Of a stretch of 15,446 bases of DNA, positions 6,343 through 13,095 are shown one piece after another (position 1 is the first letter of the stretch; every line of letters begins with the position of its first letter). This DNA comes from M55B157 sp964626275. Lineage in GTDB: Bacteria > Actinomycetota > Actinomycetes > S36-B12. The notes beneath the pieces were generated by a model. The model was not told the origin of the DNA and ran no database searches. It saw only the letters and a list, made by a program, of their open reading frames with translations. Position numbers and translations under genes: made by a program. Where the stretch lies: positions 1-15,446 of the forward strand of contig CAZVCZ010000032.1 in the NCBI GenBank assembly GCA_964626275.1, given 5' to 3'.

Positions 6343-6726
6343 TCAGAACTCCAACCCACCCTCGCGGGCGCCCTCGGCCAGTGCCGCGATGCGACCGTGA
6401 TAGGTGTTCCCCCCACGATCGAACACCACGGTGGCGACCCCGGCGGCCTTCGCGCGCTCGGCCACGAGCTGGCCGACCTTTCGCGACTGCGCGGTCTTGT
6501 CGGCGGACATCGCGCGGATGTCGCCCTCCATCGACGTCGCCGACGCCAGCGTGCGGCCCGCGGAGTCGTCGATCACCTGTGCCACAACGTGGCGAGCCGA
6601 GCGAGTCACGACCAAGCGCGGGCGGGCTGTGGTGCCCGCCACCTTCTTGCGGACCCGCAGGTGCCGGCGCGCACGAGCGGTCGTCCGGGGATTGCCCGAA
6701 CCGATCTTGGGTGCGAATGCGGTCAT
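6343..6726 (-). CDS. rplR: 50S ribosomal protein L18 (uL18)
   Basis: Binds 5S rRNA and attaches it to the central protuberance with L5. The 127-residue protein has a basic N-terminal region (RARRHLRVRKKVAGT). The core follows with RPRLVVTRSARHVVAQVIDD, SRKVGQLVAERAKAAGV and the signature VVFDRGGNTYHGRIAALAEGAREGGLEF (quoted in adjoining parts: VVFDRGGNTYHGR and IAALAEGAREGGLEF). I take the ATG at 6726, which overlaps the rplF stop as TGATG. A GTG one codon upstream (6729), overlapping as GTGA and 7 nt from AAAGG, is an equally plausible start. Classical position after rplF. Confidence 0.96.
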   Translation of the reverse strand: MTAFAPKIGSGNPRTTARARRHLRVRKKVAGTTARPRLVVTRSARHVVAQVIDDSAGRTLASATSMEGDIRAMSADKTAQSRKVGQLVAERAKAAGVATVVFDRGGNTYHGRIAALAEGAREGGLEF

Positions 6727-7262
6727 CACTTACCCGCCTTTCCGGCCTTGCGGCGAATGACTTCGCCTTCGTAGCGCACGCCCTTGCCCTTGTAGGGGTC
6801 GATCTTGCGCAGCTTGCGGATCTTGGCGGCGGTCTCACCGACCACCTGCTTGTCGATGCCGGACACCTTGAACTTCGTCGGTGTCTCGACGGTGAAGCTC
6901 ACACCCTCGGGAGCCTTGACTAGGACCGGGTGGCTGTAGCCCAGCGCGAATTCCAAGTCGGTGCCCTTCGCGGTGACGCGGTAGCCCGTGCCGACGATCT
7001 CCATCGACTTCTCATAGCCCTCGCTGACGCCGATGACCATGTTGGCCAGCAGCGAGCGGGTGAGACCGTGCAGAGCCCGAGACTCCCGCTCGTCGTCAGG
7101 ACGGCTCACGAGCACCGATCCGTCCTCGACGGCGGCGGTGATCGGCTCAGCCATGGTGAGGGACAGTGTTCCCTTCGGCCCCTTGACCGTCACCGACGCA
7201 CCGTCGATGGTGACGTCGACACCGGAGGGAACGGGGATCGGCAAACGTCCGATACGCGACAT
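6726..7262 (-). CDS. rplF: 50S ribosomal protein L6 (uL6)
   Basis: 50S protein beside the sarcin-ricin loop and the factor-binding site, made of two similar alpha/beta domains. The 178 residues begin MSRIGRLPIPVPSGVDVTID. The first domain carries VKGPKGTLSL and the second GYSHPV. The conserved C-terminal block DPYKGKGVRYEGEVIRRKAGK is complete in two parts (DPYKGKGVRYEGE and VIRRKAGK). GGGAGGAGG lies about 5 nt before the ATG at 7262, one of the strongest sites in the cluster. It starts 14 nt after rpsH. Confidence 0.98.
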   Translation of the reverse strand: MSRIGRLPIPVPSGVDVTIDGASVTVKGPKGTLSLTMAEPITAAVEDGSVLVSRPDDERESRALHGLTRSLLANMVIGVSEGYEKSMEIVGTGYRVTAKGTDLEFALGYSHPVLVKAPEGVSFTVETPTKFKVSGIDKQVVGETAAKIRKLRKIDPYKGKGVRYEGEVIRRKAGKAGK

Positions 7263-7276
7263 CGTGGCCTCCTCCC

Positions 7277-7681
7277 CTACCAGACGTAGGCGAGGACTTC
7301 CCCGCCTACGCCCTGCTTGGCGGCCTGACGATCGGTCAGCAGGCCGGATGAGGTGGACAGGATGGCAACGCCGAGGCCGCCGAGCACCCGCGGAAGTGCG
7401 GTGCTCTTGGCATAGACGCGCAGACCGGGCTTGGAGACGCGGCGCAGTCCGGCGATGGAGCGCTCACGGCTCGGACCGAACTTCAACTCGAGGACGAGAT
7501 TCTTACCGACCTCGGCTTCCTCGACATGGGAGCCGGAGATGTAGCCCTCTTGCTGGAGGATGTCGGCGATCCCAGCCTTGAGCTTGGAATACGGCATCGA
7601 CACCGTGTCGTGATACGCGGAGTTCGCGTTGCGCAGACGCGTCAGCATGTCTGCGATCGGATCGGTCATCGTCATGGCCAT
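7277..7681 (-). CDS. rpsH: 30S ribosomal protein S8 (uS8)
   Basis: Primary 16S rRNA-binding protein of the 30S central domain; in E. coli S8 also represses its own operon. The 134 residues contain DPIADMLTRLRNAN near the start and the C-terminal LGGLGVAILSTSSGLLTDRQ-type block ending EVLAYVW. Two starts fit: ATG 7681 (MAMTMTDP) with AAGG 6-7 nt before it, or ATG 7675 (MTMTDP), which matches common homologues. I give the longer one. A 106-nt gap separates it from rpsN. I see no clear hairpin, promoter or S8-target-like helix in that gap, although it contains several GGTGG-type words. Confidence 0.97.
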   Translation of the reverse strand: MAMTMTDPIADMLTRLRNANSAYHDTVSMPYSKLKAGIADILQQEGYISGSHVEEAEVGKNLVLELKFGPSRERSIAGLRRVSKPGLRVYAKSTALPRVLGGLGVAILSTSSGLLTDRQAAKQGVGGEVLAYVW

Positions 7682-7787
7682 CGGGCCCTTCTCATCGTGG
7701 TTTCGCGCGGCTCATCGCCTGCGGACCTTCGATGTCGTGTGGTCTTCTTCGGTCGGGTGGTCGTGGGTGGTGCAGGGATGCTGCGGT

Positions 7788-7973
7788 CTACCAGCTGCTC
7801 TTCGTCACACCGGGAAGCTCGCCCGCATGGGCCATCTCCCGGAAGCAGATCCGGCACAGACCGAACTTGCGGTAGACCGAGTGGGGTCGGCCGCATCGGG
7901 TGCACCGGGTGTAGGCGCGCACGGCGAACTTCGGCTTGCCCTGCTGCTTGTTGATCAGCGCCTTCTTCGCCAT
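7788..7973 (-). CDS. rpsN: 30S ribosomal protein S14, type Z (uS14)
   Basis: 30S head protein needed for late assembly. The 61 residues are the short zinc form: MAKKALINKQQGKPKFAVRA, then the zinc ribbon with Cys24, Cys27, Cys40 and Cys43 (CTRCG and GLCRIC), then FREMAHAGELPGVTKSSW. This is the constitutive zinc-dependent S14; many actinobacteria also hold a long zinc-free copy elsewhere, induced when zinc is scarce (known of the group, not visible here). It begins one base after rplE (TGATATG) with AAGGAG 7 nt upstream. Confidence 0.98.
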   Translation of the reverse strand: MAKKALINKQQGKPKFAVRAYTRCTRCGRPHSVYRKFGLCRICFREMAHAGELPGVTKSSW

Positions 7974-7974
7974 A

Positions 7975-8544
7975 TCACTTCTCCTTGAAGGGGAATCCGA
8001 GCAGACGCAGCAGCGCCCGCCCCTCGTCATCGTTGTCGGCGGTCGTGACCACGGTGATATCCATGCCGCGGACGCGGTCGATCGCGTCCTGATCGATCTC
8101 GTGGAACATCGACTGCTCGTTGAGGCCGAAGGTGTAGTTACCCCGGCTGTCGAACTGGCGCGGCGACAACCCACGGAAGTCGCGGATACGCGGCAGTGCG
8201 ATCGACAGCAGGCGGTCGAGGAACTCCCACATGCGGTCCCCGCGCAGTGTCACGTGGGCGCCGATCGGCATGCCTTCACGTAGCTTGAACTGCGCGATGG
8301 ACTTGCGGGCTCGAGTGACAACCGGCTTCTGGCCGGTGATCTCGGTGAGGTCGCGAATGGCACCCTCGATGAGCTTGGAGTCGCGCGCTGCCTCGCCCAC
8401 TCCCATGTTGACGACGACCTTGGCGACGGTCGGCACCTGCATGATGTTGGCGTAGCCGAACTGCTCGCGCAGTTCCGGGATGATCTGGTCGCGGTACTTG
8501 GTCCGCAATCGCGGTCCGGTCCGTTCGATGGTCGAGTTCGACAT
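7975..8544 (-). CDS. rplE: 50S ribosomal protein L5 (uL5)
   Basis: Binds 5S rRNA with L18 and contacts the P-site tRNA and S13 across the subunit bridge. The 189 residues show the family blocks NIMQVPTVAKVVVNMGVGEA at about 33-52, ITGQKPVVTRARKSIAQFKLREGMPIG (in parts: ITGQKPVVTRARKSIAQFK and LREGMPIG), LPRIRDFRGL, and YTFGLNEQSMFHEID. The C-terminus reads VVTTADNDDEGRALLRLLGFPFKEK in adjoining parts. The ATG at 8544 begins MSNSTIERTGPRL, with AAGGAG about 11 nt upstream overlapping the end of rplX. The gap to rplX is 5 nt. Confidence 0.98.
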   Translation of the reverse strand: MSNSTIERTGPRLRTKYRDQIIPELREQFGYANIMQVPTVAKVVVNMGVGEAARDSKLIEGAIRDLTEITGQKPVVTRARKSIAQFKLREGMPIGAHVTLRGDRMWEFLDRLLSIALPRIRDFRGLSPRQFDSRGNYTFGLNEQSMFHEIDQDAIDRVRGMDITVVTTADNDDEGRALLRLLGFPFKEK

Positions 8545-8549
8545 CTGCT

Positions 8550-8912
8550 CTACAGCTCCTTCCCGGTCCGCTTGGAGATCCGGACGTTCCGCACGACCTC
8601 GTAGGTCGAGCCGTCCGGGCGACGCTTCTCGGCCTTCTCCTTGCGGTAGCCGATGCGTGTGGGGCGGTCATCCTCCGGATCGATCACCATCACGTTGGAG
8701 ATGTGGATCGGAGCCTCCATCGTGATGATCCCGCCGGTCTTGGAACCGCGAGTGTTCTGGCCGACCTTGGCGTGCCGCTTCACGCGGTTCACACCCTCGA
8801 CGATCACCCTTTCGGTATCGGGGTAGACATCGATGACCTTGCCCACCATCCCGCGGTCCTTGCCGGAGATGACCTGGACGCGGTCACCCTTCTTCACGAA
8901 CATCTTGGACAT
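8550..8912 (-). CDS. rplX: 50S ribosomal protein L24 (uL24)
   Basis: Assembly-initiating 50S protein that binds the 5' domain of 23S rRNA near the tunnel exit. The 120 residues carry the KOW motif KGDRVQVISGKDRGMVGKV at about 8-26, then RVIVEGVNRVKRHAKVGQ and GGIITMEAPIHISNVM. The C-terminus is basic. The ATG at 8912 follows the rplN stop after one base (TGACATG). GGAGGTG for it is formed by the last codons of rplN. An internal ATG at codon 4 could also serve as start. Confidence 0.97.
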   Translation of the reverse strand: MSKMFVKKGDRVQVISGKDRGMVGKVIDVYPDTERVIVEGVNRVKRHAKVGQNTRGSKTGGIITMEAPIHISNVMVIDPEDDRPTRIGYRKEKAEKRRPDGSTYEVVRNVRISKRTGKEL

Positions 8913-8913
8913 G

Positions 8914-9282
8914 TCAGAGCACCTCCGGTGCCAGCGAGATGATCTTCATGAACTTCTTCTCACGCAGTTCCCGGCCGACGGGGCCGAAGATGCGGGTGCC
9001 GCGTGGCTCCCCGTCACCCTTGAGGATCACCGCTGCGTTCTCGTCGAAGCGGATATAGGAGCCATCCGGCCGGCGACGCTCCTTGCGGGTGCGCACGATG
9101 ACGGCCTTGACGACCTCGCCCTTCTTCACACCACCACCGGGGATGGCGTCCTTGACGGTGGCGACGATGACATCGCCCACGCCGGCATAGCGACGCCCCG
9201 AGCCACCGAGCACCCGGATGCACAGCAATTCCTTGGCTCCGGTGTTGTCGGCGACTCTCAGTCGCGACTCCTGCTGAATCAC
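8914..9282 (-). CDS. rplN: 50S ribosomal protein L14 (uL14)
   Basis: 50S interface protein that forms an inter-subunit bridge and is the binding site of the silencing factor RsfS. The 122 residues match the family length exactly: MIQQESRLRVADNTGAKEL, the GGSGRRYAGVGDVIVATVK strand region, KKGEVVKAVIVRTRKERRRPDGS (in parts: KKGEVVKAVIVRTRK and ERRRPDGS), and FGPVGRELREKKFMKIISLAPEVL as the C-terminal block. The start codon is GTG at 9282, with GGAG about 8-9 nt upstream. The 36-nt gap after rpsQ marks the classical S10/spc boundary, but no promoter is recognisable there. Confidence 0.97.
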   Translation of the reverse strand: MIQQESRLRVADNTGAKELLCIRVLGGSGRRYAGVGDVIVATVKDAIPGGGVKKGEVVKAVIVRTRKERRRPDGSYIRFDENAAVILKGDGEPRGTRIFGPVGRELREKKFMKIISLAPEVL

Positions 9283-9318
9283 GTTCTCTGCTCCGATTCC
9301 TTGACGGGTCCCGCAGGC

Positions 9319-9606
9319 CTACTTGGCCTTCTCCAGGATCTCCACGACTCGCCAGCGCTTGGTCGCTGACAACGGACGGGTCTCCATGAGCAGCACGCGG
9401 TCCCCGATCCCGCATGCATTGGCCTCGTCGTGTGCATTCAACTTGCTCGTGCGGCGCACGACCTTGCCGTACAGGGGGTGCTTGAAGCGATCCTCGACAG
9501 CGACGACGACGGTCTTGTCCATCTTGTCGCTGACGACGTATCCCTCGCGCTCCTTGCGGTTGTTCCGCTCGTCCACGTTCGCGCTCTTCTCCGTCATCTC
9601 GCTCAT
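9319..9606 (-). CDS. rpsQ: 30S ribosomal protein S17 (uS17)
   Basis: OB-fold primary 16S rRNA-binding protein of the 30S body. The 95 residues have a short charged N-terminal extension (MSEMTEKSANVDERNN). The core follows with REGYVVSDKMDKTVVVAVEDR, HPLYGKVVRRTSKLNAHDE and RVLLMETRPLSATKRWRVVEI (each block read directly). The ATG at 9606 overlaps the rpmC stop as ATGA; the ribosome-binding site is weak (GGTGGTG), so translation probably depends on coupling. A start at the fourth codon is possible. It closes the S10 group. Confidence 0.96.
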   Translation of the reverse strand: MSEMTEKSANVDERNNRKEREGYVVSDKMDKTVVVAVEDRFKHPLYGKVVRRTSKLNAHDEANACGIGDRVLLMETRPLSATKRWRVVEILEKAK

Positions 9607-9839
9607 GCCGCACCACCGACGGTCTCGATGGGCGTGATCCCGAGCTCGCGCTCGCGCATCACCGTGTAGATCCGGGCGATGTCCTTGCGCACGGCGCGTA
9701 GTCGGCCGTGATTCTCCAACTGGCCCGTCGCACCCTGGAAGCGGAGGTTGAACAGCTCCTCCTTCGCCTCACGGAGCTTCGTGGTCAGCTCTTCCTCGGA
9801 CAGGCCGCGGAATTCCTGTGACGATGTGCCGGCAGCCAT
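9603..9839 (-). CDS. rpmC: 50S ribosomal protein L29 (uL29)
   Basis: Small helical 50S protein at the polypeptide tunnel exit, part of the docking area for SRP and trigger factor. The 78 residues form two antiparallel helices: FRGLSEEELTTKLREAKEEL, then NLRFQGATGQLENHGRLRAV (the conserved signature) and KDIARIYTVMRERELG. It is longer at both ends than the minimal family. The ATG at 9839 overlaps the rplP stop as TGATG, with GGGAGG about 4 nt upstream, inside rplP. Confidence 0.97.
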   Translation of the reverse strand: MAAGTSSQEFRGLSEEELTTKLREAKEELFNLRFQGATGQLENHGRLRAVRKDIARIYTVMRERELGITPIETVGGAA

Positions 9840-10261
9840 CAGTCCTCCCTCGTCTCATCGCGACGCACGATGCGGCAGCGCATGGGCAGTTTGTGCATGG
9901 CCCGGGTGAGCGCGTCGATCGCGGTGCGCTCGTTGGGATAGTCCAGCTCGAACATCACCCGACCGGGCTTGACGTTCGCCACCCACCACTCGGGTGAACC
10001 CTTGCCCGAACCCATGCGGGTTTCGGCCGGCTTCTTGGTCAGCGGTCGGTCGGGGTAGATGTTGATCCACACCTTGCCACCGCGCCGGATATGACGGGTG
10101 ATGGCGATACGGGCGGACTCGATCTGACGGTTGGTGACATAGGCCGGCTCGAGCGCCTGCAGGCCGTAGGTGCCGAAGGTCACCTCCGTGCCGCCCTTGG
10201 CCACACCACTGCGCTTGGGGTGGTGCTGCTTGCGGTGCTTGACCCTGCGGGGAATCAACAT
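9839..10261 (-). CDS. rplP: 50S ribosomal protein L16 (uL16)
   Basis: Late-assembly 50S protein that organises the A-site tRNA pocket and completes the peptidyl-transferase region. The 140 residues begin MLIPRRVKHRKQHHPKRSG. They contain FGTYGLQALEPAYVTNRQIE, GGKVWINIYPDRPLTKKPAE and RMGSGKGSPEWWVANVKPGR, the last including the Arg that is hydroxylated in E. coli (modification here unknown). The ending is KLPMRCRIVRRDETRED. It starts 5 nt after rpsC, with GAGG about 10 nt upstream. Unambiguous. Confidence 0.98.
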   Translation of the reverse strand: MLIPRRVKHRKQHHPKRSGVAKGGTEVTFGTYGLQALEPAYVTNRQIESARIAITRHIRRGGKVWINIYPDRPLTKKPAETRMGSGKGSPEWWVANVKPGRVMFELDYPNERTAIDALTRAMHKLPMRCRIVRRDETRED

Positions 10262-10266
10262 GGTGA

Positions 10267-11115
10267 TCAGGCCTCGCTCTCGGTGCTCGGTACCTCTGTT
10301 GCGGCCGGTGCCTCTGTTGCAGCCGGTGCCTCGCTAGGTGCGGCTGCCTCAGCCGCCACAGCGACGGTCTCCACAGCCTCGGACTCCTCGCGGCGAGAAC
10401 CCCGACGCGGACGCTCCGGACGCTGGCGCTGACCGAGGCGAGCAGCCGCGGCAGCGGCCTCACGCTCGGCGCGCGTGGTCGGTGCATCACCCTTGTAGAT
10501 CCACACCTTCACGCCGATGCGGCCGAAGGTGGTGCGGGCCTCGTAGAAGCCGTAGTCGATGTCGGCGCGCAGGGTGTGCAGCGGTACCCGACCCTCGCGG
10601 TAGAACTCGGTGCGGCTCATCTCTGCGCCACCGAGACGTCCGGATACCTGGACGCGGATGCCCTTCGCGCCCGCCTTCATCGTCGACTGCATCGCCTTGC
10701 GCATCGCGCGACGGAAGGACACGCGGCTGGACAGCTGCTCCGCGACACCCTGGGCCACGAGCTGAGCATCGATCTCGGGGTTCTTGACCTCGAGGATGTT
10801 CAGCTGAACCTGCTTGCCGGTGAGCTTCTCCAGCTCGCTGCGGATGCGATCCGCCTCCGCGCCACGACGACCGATGACGATGCCCGGTCGGGCCGTGTGG
10901 ATGTCGACGCGCACACGCTCGCGAGTGCGCTCGATCTCGACCTTCGAGATACCCGCGCGCTCCATGCCCTCGGTGAGCAGCTTGCGAATCGCGACGTCTT
11001 CCTTGACGTAGTCGCGATACGACTGCCCGGGCTTGGTGCTGTCAGCGAACCAGCGCGATGAGAAATCGGTGGTGATGCCGAGGCGAAAGCCGTTCGGATT
11101 GATTTTCTGACCCAT
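10267..11115 (-). CDS. rpsC: 30S ribosomal protein S3 (uS3) with long Ala/Glu-rich tail
   Basis: 30S head protein lining the mRNA entry tunnel, with helicase function together with S4 and S5. The 282 residues begin MGQKINPNGFRLGITTDFSS. A type-2 KH domain follows, with the GRRG loop at 82-85 (RPGIVIGRRGAEADRIRSEL). The C-terminal domain ends near WIYKGDAPTTRAEREAA. About 57 extra residues follow: a basic stretch (RQRPERPRRGSRR), then an acidic Ala/Pro/Glu/Thr tail with a six-residue repeat. Extended S3 tails are known in actinobacteria; this one is long. The ATG at 11115 is 3 nt after rplV. Confidence 0.97.
   Translation of the reverse strand: MGQKINPNGFRLGITTDFSSRWFADSTKPGQSYRDYVKEDVAIRKLLTEGMERAGISKVEIERTRERVRVDIHTARPGIVIGRRGAEADRIRSELEKLTGKQVQLNILEVKNPEIDAQLVAQGVAEQLSSRVSFRRAMRKAMQSTMKAGAKGIRVQVSGRLGGAEMSRTEFYREGRVPLHTLRADIDYGFYEARTTFGRIGVKVWIYKGDAPTTRAEREAAAAAARLGQRQRPERPRRGSRREESEAVETVAVAAEAAAPSEAPAATEAPAATEVPSTESEA
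10293..10328 (-). repeat. 18-bp tandem repeat in the rpsC 3' end
   Basis: The plus strand shows CCTCTGTTGCGGCCGGTG at 10293-10310 followed directly by CCTCTGTTGCAGCCGGTG at 10311-10328, differing at one base, and then the start of a third copy. In the S3 protein this gives the six-residue unit EAPAAT repeated in the disordered tail. It is in frame (18 bp), so copy number can change without breaking rpsC. Probably a slippage product. Confidence 0.8.
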
Positions 11116-11118
11116 GGA

Positions 11119-11484
11119 TCAGCCCTTCCTCGTGCCGGTCTCGGCCATGTCCTCGGCAGGCTCCACGATCACCGTGATGTGGCTCGTGCGCTTATTGATG
11201 CGGTAAGCGCGCCCCTGCGCCCGCGGCTGGAACCTCTTCATGGTGGGACCCTCGTCGACGAAGGCCCTGGTGACGACCAGGCTGCGGGGGTCGAGATTGA
11301 GATTGTTCGTCGCGTTGGCGATGGCGCTGTCGAGCACCTTGCCCACGGGCTCGCTGGCCGCCTGTGGTGCGAAACGCAGCACAGCCTGAGCCTCCGCGGC
11401 CGGCAGACCCCTGATGAGGTCGACCACCCGGCGCGCCTTCATGGGCGTGACACGGACGAACCGCGCTGATGCCCTGGCTTCCAT
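11119..11484 (-). CDS. rplV: 50S ribosomal protein L22 (uL22)
   Basis: 50S protein whose long beta-hairpin lines the peptide exit tunnel and, with L4, forms its constriction; target region of macrolide resistance changes. The 121 residues start MEARASARFVRVTPMKARRV. They contain DLIRGLPAAEAQAVLRFAPQ, DSAIANATNNLNLDPRSLVV, and the hairpin segment FVDEGPTMKRFQPRAQGRAY ending RTSHITVIVEP. The ATG at 11484 follows AAGGGGAG by 4-5 nt. It is preceded by a 152-nt gap with three hairpin repeats, the only large break inside the S10 group. Confidence 0.98.
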   Translation of the reverse strand: MEARASARFVRVTPMKARRVVDLIRGLPAAEAQAVLRFAPQAASEPVGKVLDSAIANATNNLNLDPRSLVVTRAFVDEGPTMKRFQPRAQGRAYRINKRTSHITVIVEPAEDMAETGTRKG

Positions 11485-11495
11485 CGCTCTCCCCT

Positions 11496-11569
11496 TGCTC
11501 TTTGCGTCCTATCGGACGATGCTCTCTGCGTCCTGTTAGGACGATGCTCTTTGCGTCCTTGTCGGACTG
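11496..11569 (-). repeat. Three tandem 24-25-bp hairpin repeats upstream of rplV
   Basis: On the plus strand three units follow one another at 11496-11519, 11520-11544 and 11545-11569. Each begins TGCTCTTTGCGTCC (unit 2 has TGCTCTCTGCGTCC) and contains a small inverted repeat. The inverted repeats are GTCC-TATC-GGAC, GTCC-TGTTA-GGAC and GTCC-TTGTC-GGAC; unit 2 has a six-pair stem, CGTCCT/AGGACG. The loop bases differ while the stems and flank are kept. In the rplV transcript they form three short hairpins ending 11 nt before the start codon. Function unknown. Confidence 0.75.
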
Positions 11570-11636
11570 TGGTGCTCTTCTCTGGTTCTTCTGGTCGTGC
11601 GTCCTGCTTCGTCGTGCTCGGGCCGATGCCGCTCGA

Positions 11637-11918
11637 TCAGCGGCGCTTGGCCTTGCGGTCTTCCTTGACGTGTCCCTTGAAGGTTCGCGTCGGTGCGAAT
11701 TCGCCGAGCTTGTGGCCGACCATCTGCTCGGTGATGAACACCGGCACATGCTTGCGGCCGTCGTGCACGGCGATGGTGTGCCCCAGCATCGCGGGCACGA
11801 TCATCGAACGCCGCGACCAGGTCTTGATGACCTGATTGCTCTTGGCCTCGTTCGCCGCCTCGACCTTCTTCAACAGATGGTCGTCGACGAACGGGCCCTT
11901 CTTCAGACTCCTCGGCAC
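11637..11918 (-). CDS. rpsS: 30S ribosomal protein S19 (uS19)
   Basis: 30S head protein that pairs with S13 next to the A-site. The 93 residues match the family length: MPRSLKKGPFVDDHLLKKVE, KSNQVIKTWSRRSMIVPAML, GHTIAVHDGRKHVPVFITEQ and MVGHKLGEFAPTRTFKGH, with a basic end. The start codon is GTG at 11918. AGGAG for it overlaps the rplB TAG stop, so the two genes are tightly linked with an 11-nt gap. Followed by the 152-nt gap before rplV. Confidence 0.98.
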   Translation of the reverse strand: MPRSLKKGPFVDDHLLKKVEAANEAKSNQVIKTWSRRSMIVPAMLGHTIAVHDGRKHVPVFITEQMVGHKLGEFAPTRTFKGHVKEDRKAKRR

Positions 11919-11929
11919 GGTCGGCTCTC

Positions 11930-12766
11930 CTAGCGCTTCTTGCCGGTCTTGCGGCGACGGACGATGAACTTGTCGCTGGCCTTCTTGGCCTTGCGAGTGC
12001 GACCCTCGGGCTTGCCTGCCGGGTTGACCGGGTGGCGGCCACCGGAGGTCTTGCCCTCACCACCACCGTGGGGGTGATCCACCGGGTTCATGGCGACACC
12101 GCGCACCGTGGGGCGACGGCCCTTCCAGCGCATGCGGCCGGCCTTGCCCCAGTTGATGTTGCTCTGCTCGGCATTGCCGACCTCGCCGACCGTCGCGCGT
12201 GAGCGCAGGTCGACATTGCGGATCTCACCGGAAGGCATGCGCAACTGGGCGTACGGGCCATCCTTGGCGACCAACTGCACGCTGGCTCCAGCGGAACGGG
12301 CAATCTTCGCCCCTCCCCCGGGACGCAGCTCCACCGCGTGGATGACGGTACCGACGGGGATGTTGCGCAGCGGCAGGTTGTTGCCAGGCTTGATGTCGGC
12401 CGACGGGCCGGTCTCGATCCGATCGCCCTGCTTGAGCAGACGCGGGGCGAGGATGTAGCGCTTCTCGCCATCGGCGAAGTGCAGTAGGGCGATGCGCGCC
12501 GTGCGGTTCGGGTCGTACTCGATGTGAGCGACCTTGGCCGGCACGCCGTCCTTGTCGGCGCGGCGGAAGTCGATCACGCGGTAGGCGCGCTTGTGGCCGC
12601 CACCCTGGTGCCGGGTCGTGATGCGACCGGAGTTATTGCGGCCACCCTTCTTCGGCAGGGGGCGAAGCAGGGACTTCTCGGGCTCCGAACGGGTCACCTC
12701 GACGAAGTCGGCCACGCTCGACCCACGCCGTCCCGGCGTCGTCGGCTTGTACTTGCGGATTGCCAT
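11930..12766 (-). CDS. rplB: 50S ribosomal protein L2 (uL2)
   Basis: Largest 50S primary rRNA-binding protein, required for subunit association and for the peptidyl-transferase centre. The 278 residues begin MAIRKYKPTTPGRRGSSVAD. The N-terminal OB-like domain (HIEYDPNRTARIALLHFADG) is followed by an SH3-like domain. The C-terminal hallmark is VRGVAMNPVDHPHGGGEGKT at 221-240, followed by a Lys/Arg-rich end. The ATG at 12766 is 29 nt after rplW, with AGGA about 10 nt upstream. Identity is certain. Confidence 0.99.
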   Translation of the reverse strand: MAIRKYKPTTPGRRGSSVADFVEVTRSEPEKSLLRPLPKKGGRNNSGRITTRHQGGGHKRAYRVIDFRRADKDGVPAKVAHIEYDPNRTARIALLHFADGEKRYILAPRLLKQGDRIETGPSADIKPGNNLPLRNIPVGTVIHAVELRPGGGAKIARSAGASVQLVAKDGPYAQLRMPSGEIRNVDLRSRATVGEVGNAEQSNINWGKAGRMRWKGRRPTVRGVAMNPVDHPHGGGEGKTSGGRHPVNPAGKPEGRTRKAKKASDKFIVRRRKTGKKR

Positions 12767-12795
12767 GTCTTCTCGTCCTGTCGTCTCGTCCGGGC

Positions 12796-13095
12796 CTAGC
12801 TGACCGGTCCACCGAAGATGTCGATGCGATCACCCTGGGCGACCGACACGATGGCGCGCTTGGTTGCCGCGCGACGGCCGAAGCCGCGGCGGGTGCGCAT
12901 GCGCTTGCCCTCGCGATTGGCGGTGTTGACGGCGACCACCTTCACGCCGAACACCTCCTCGACTGCGATCTTGATCTGGGTCTTGTTGGCGTGCGGGGCG
13001 ACGAGGAAGGTGTACTTGTTCTCGTCGAGCAGGCCGTAGCTCTTCTCCGAGATGACCGGAGCGAGCAGGATGTCGCGGGGATCGGCGATCTTCAT
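12796..13095 (-). CDS. rplW: 50S ribosomal protein L23 (uL23)
   Basis: 50S protein at the tunnel exit, main docking site of trigger factor and SRP. The 99 residues include DPRDILLAPVISEKSYGLLD at 5-24 (the conserved start of the fold), KYTFLVAPHANKTQIKIAVE at 27-46, VEEVFGVKVVAVNTANREGK, and the basic loop RMRTRRGFGRRAATKRAIVS. The ATG at 13095 overlaps the rplD stop as ATGA. GAGGAGG 7 nt upstream is formed by the Glu codons at the end of rplD. Normal length. Confidence 0.98.
   Translation of the reverse strand: MKIADPRDILLAPVISEKSYGLLDENKYTFLVAPHANKTQIKIAVEEVFGVKVVAVNTANREGKRMRTRRGFGRRAATKRAIVSVAQGDRIDIFGGPVS

Noticed and set aside
5965..6774. 269-codon plus-strand ORF opposite rpsE and rplR
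   Set aside because: Antisense shadow across two genes and their gap, with no domain or ribosome-binding site of note.
7682..7787. Promoter or S8-binding leader between rpsN and rpsH
   Set aside because: No -10/-35 pair, no stable long hairpin and no S8-site-like helix could be read; only GGTGG-rich words are present.
11496..11569. CRISPR-like array
   Set aside because: Three units are directly abutting without spacers and only 24-25 bp long, so it is a tandem hairpin repeat, not CRISPR.
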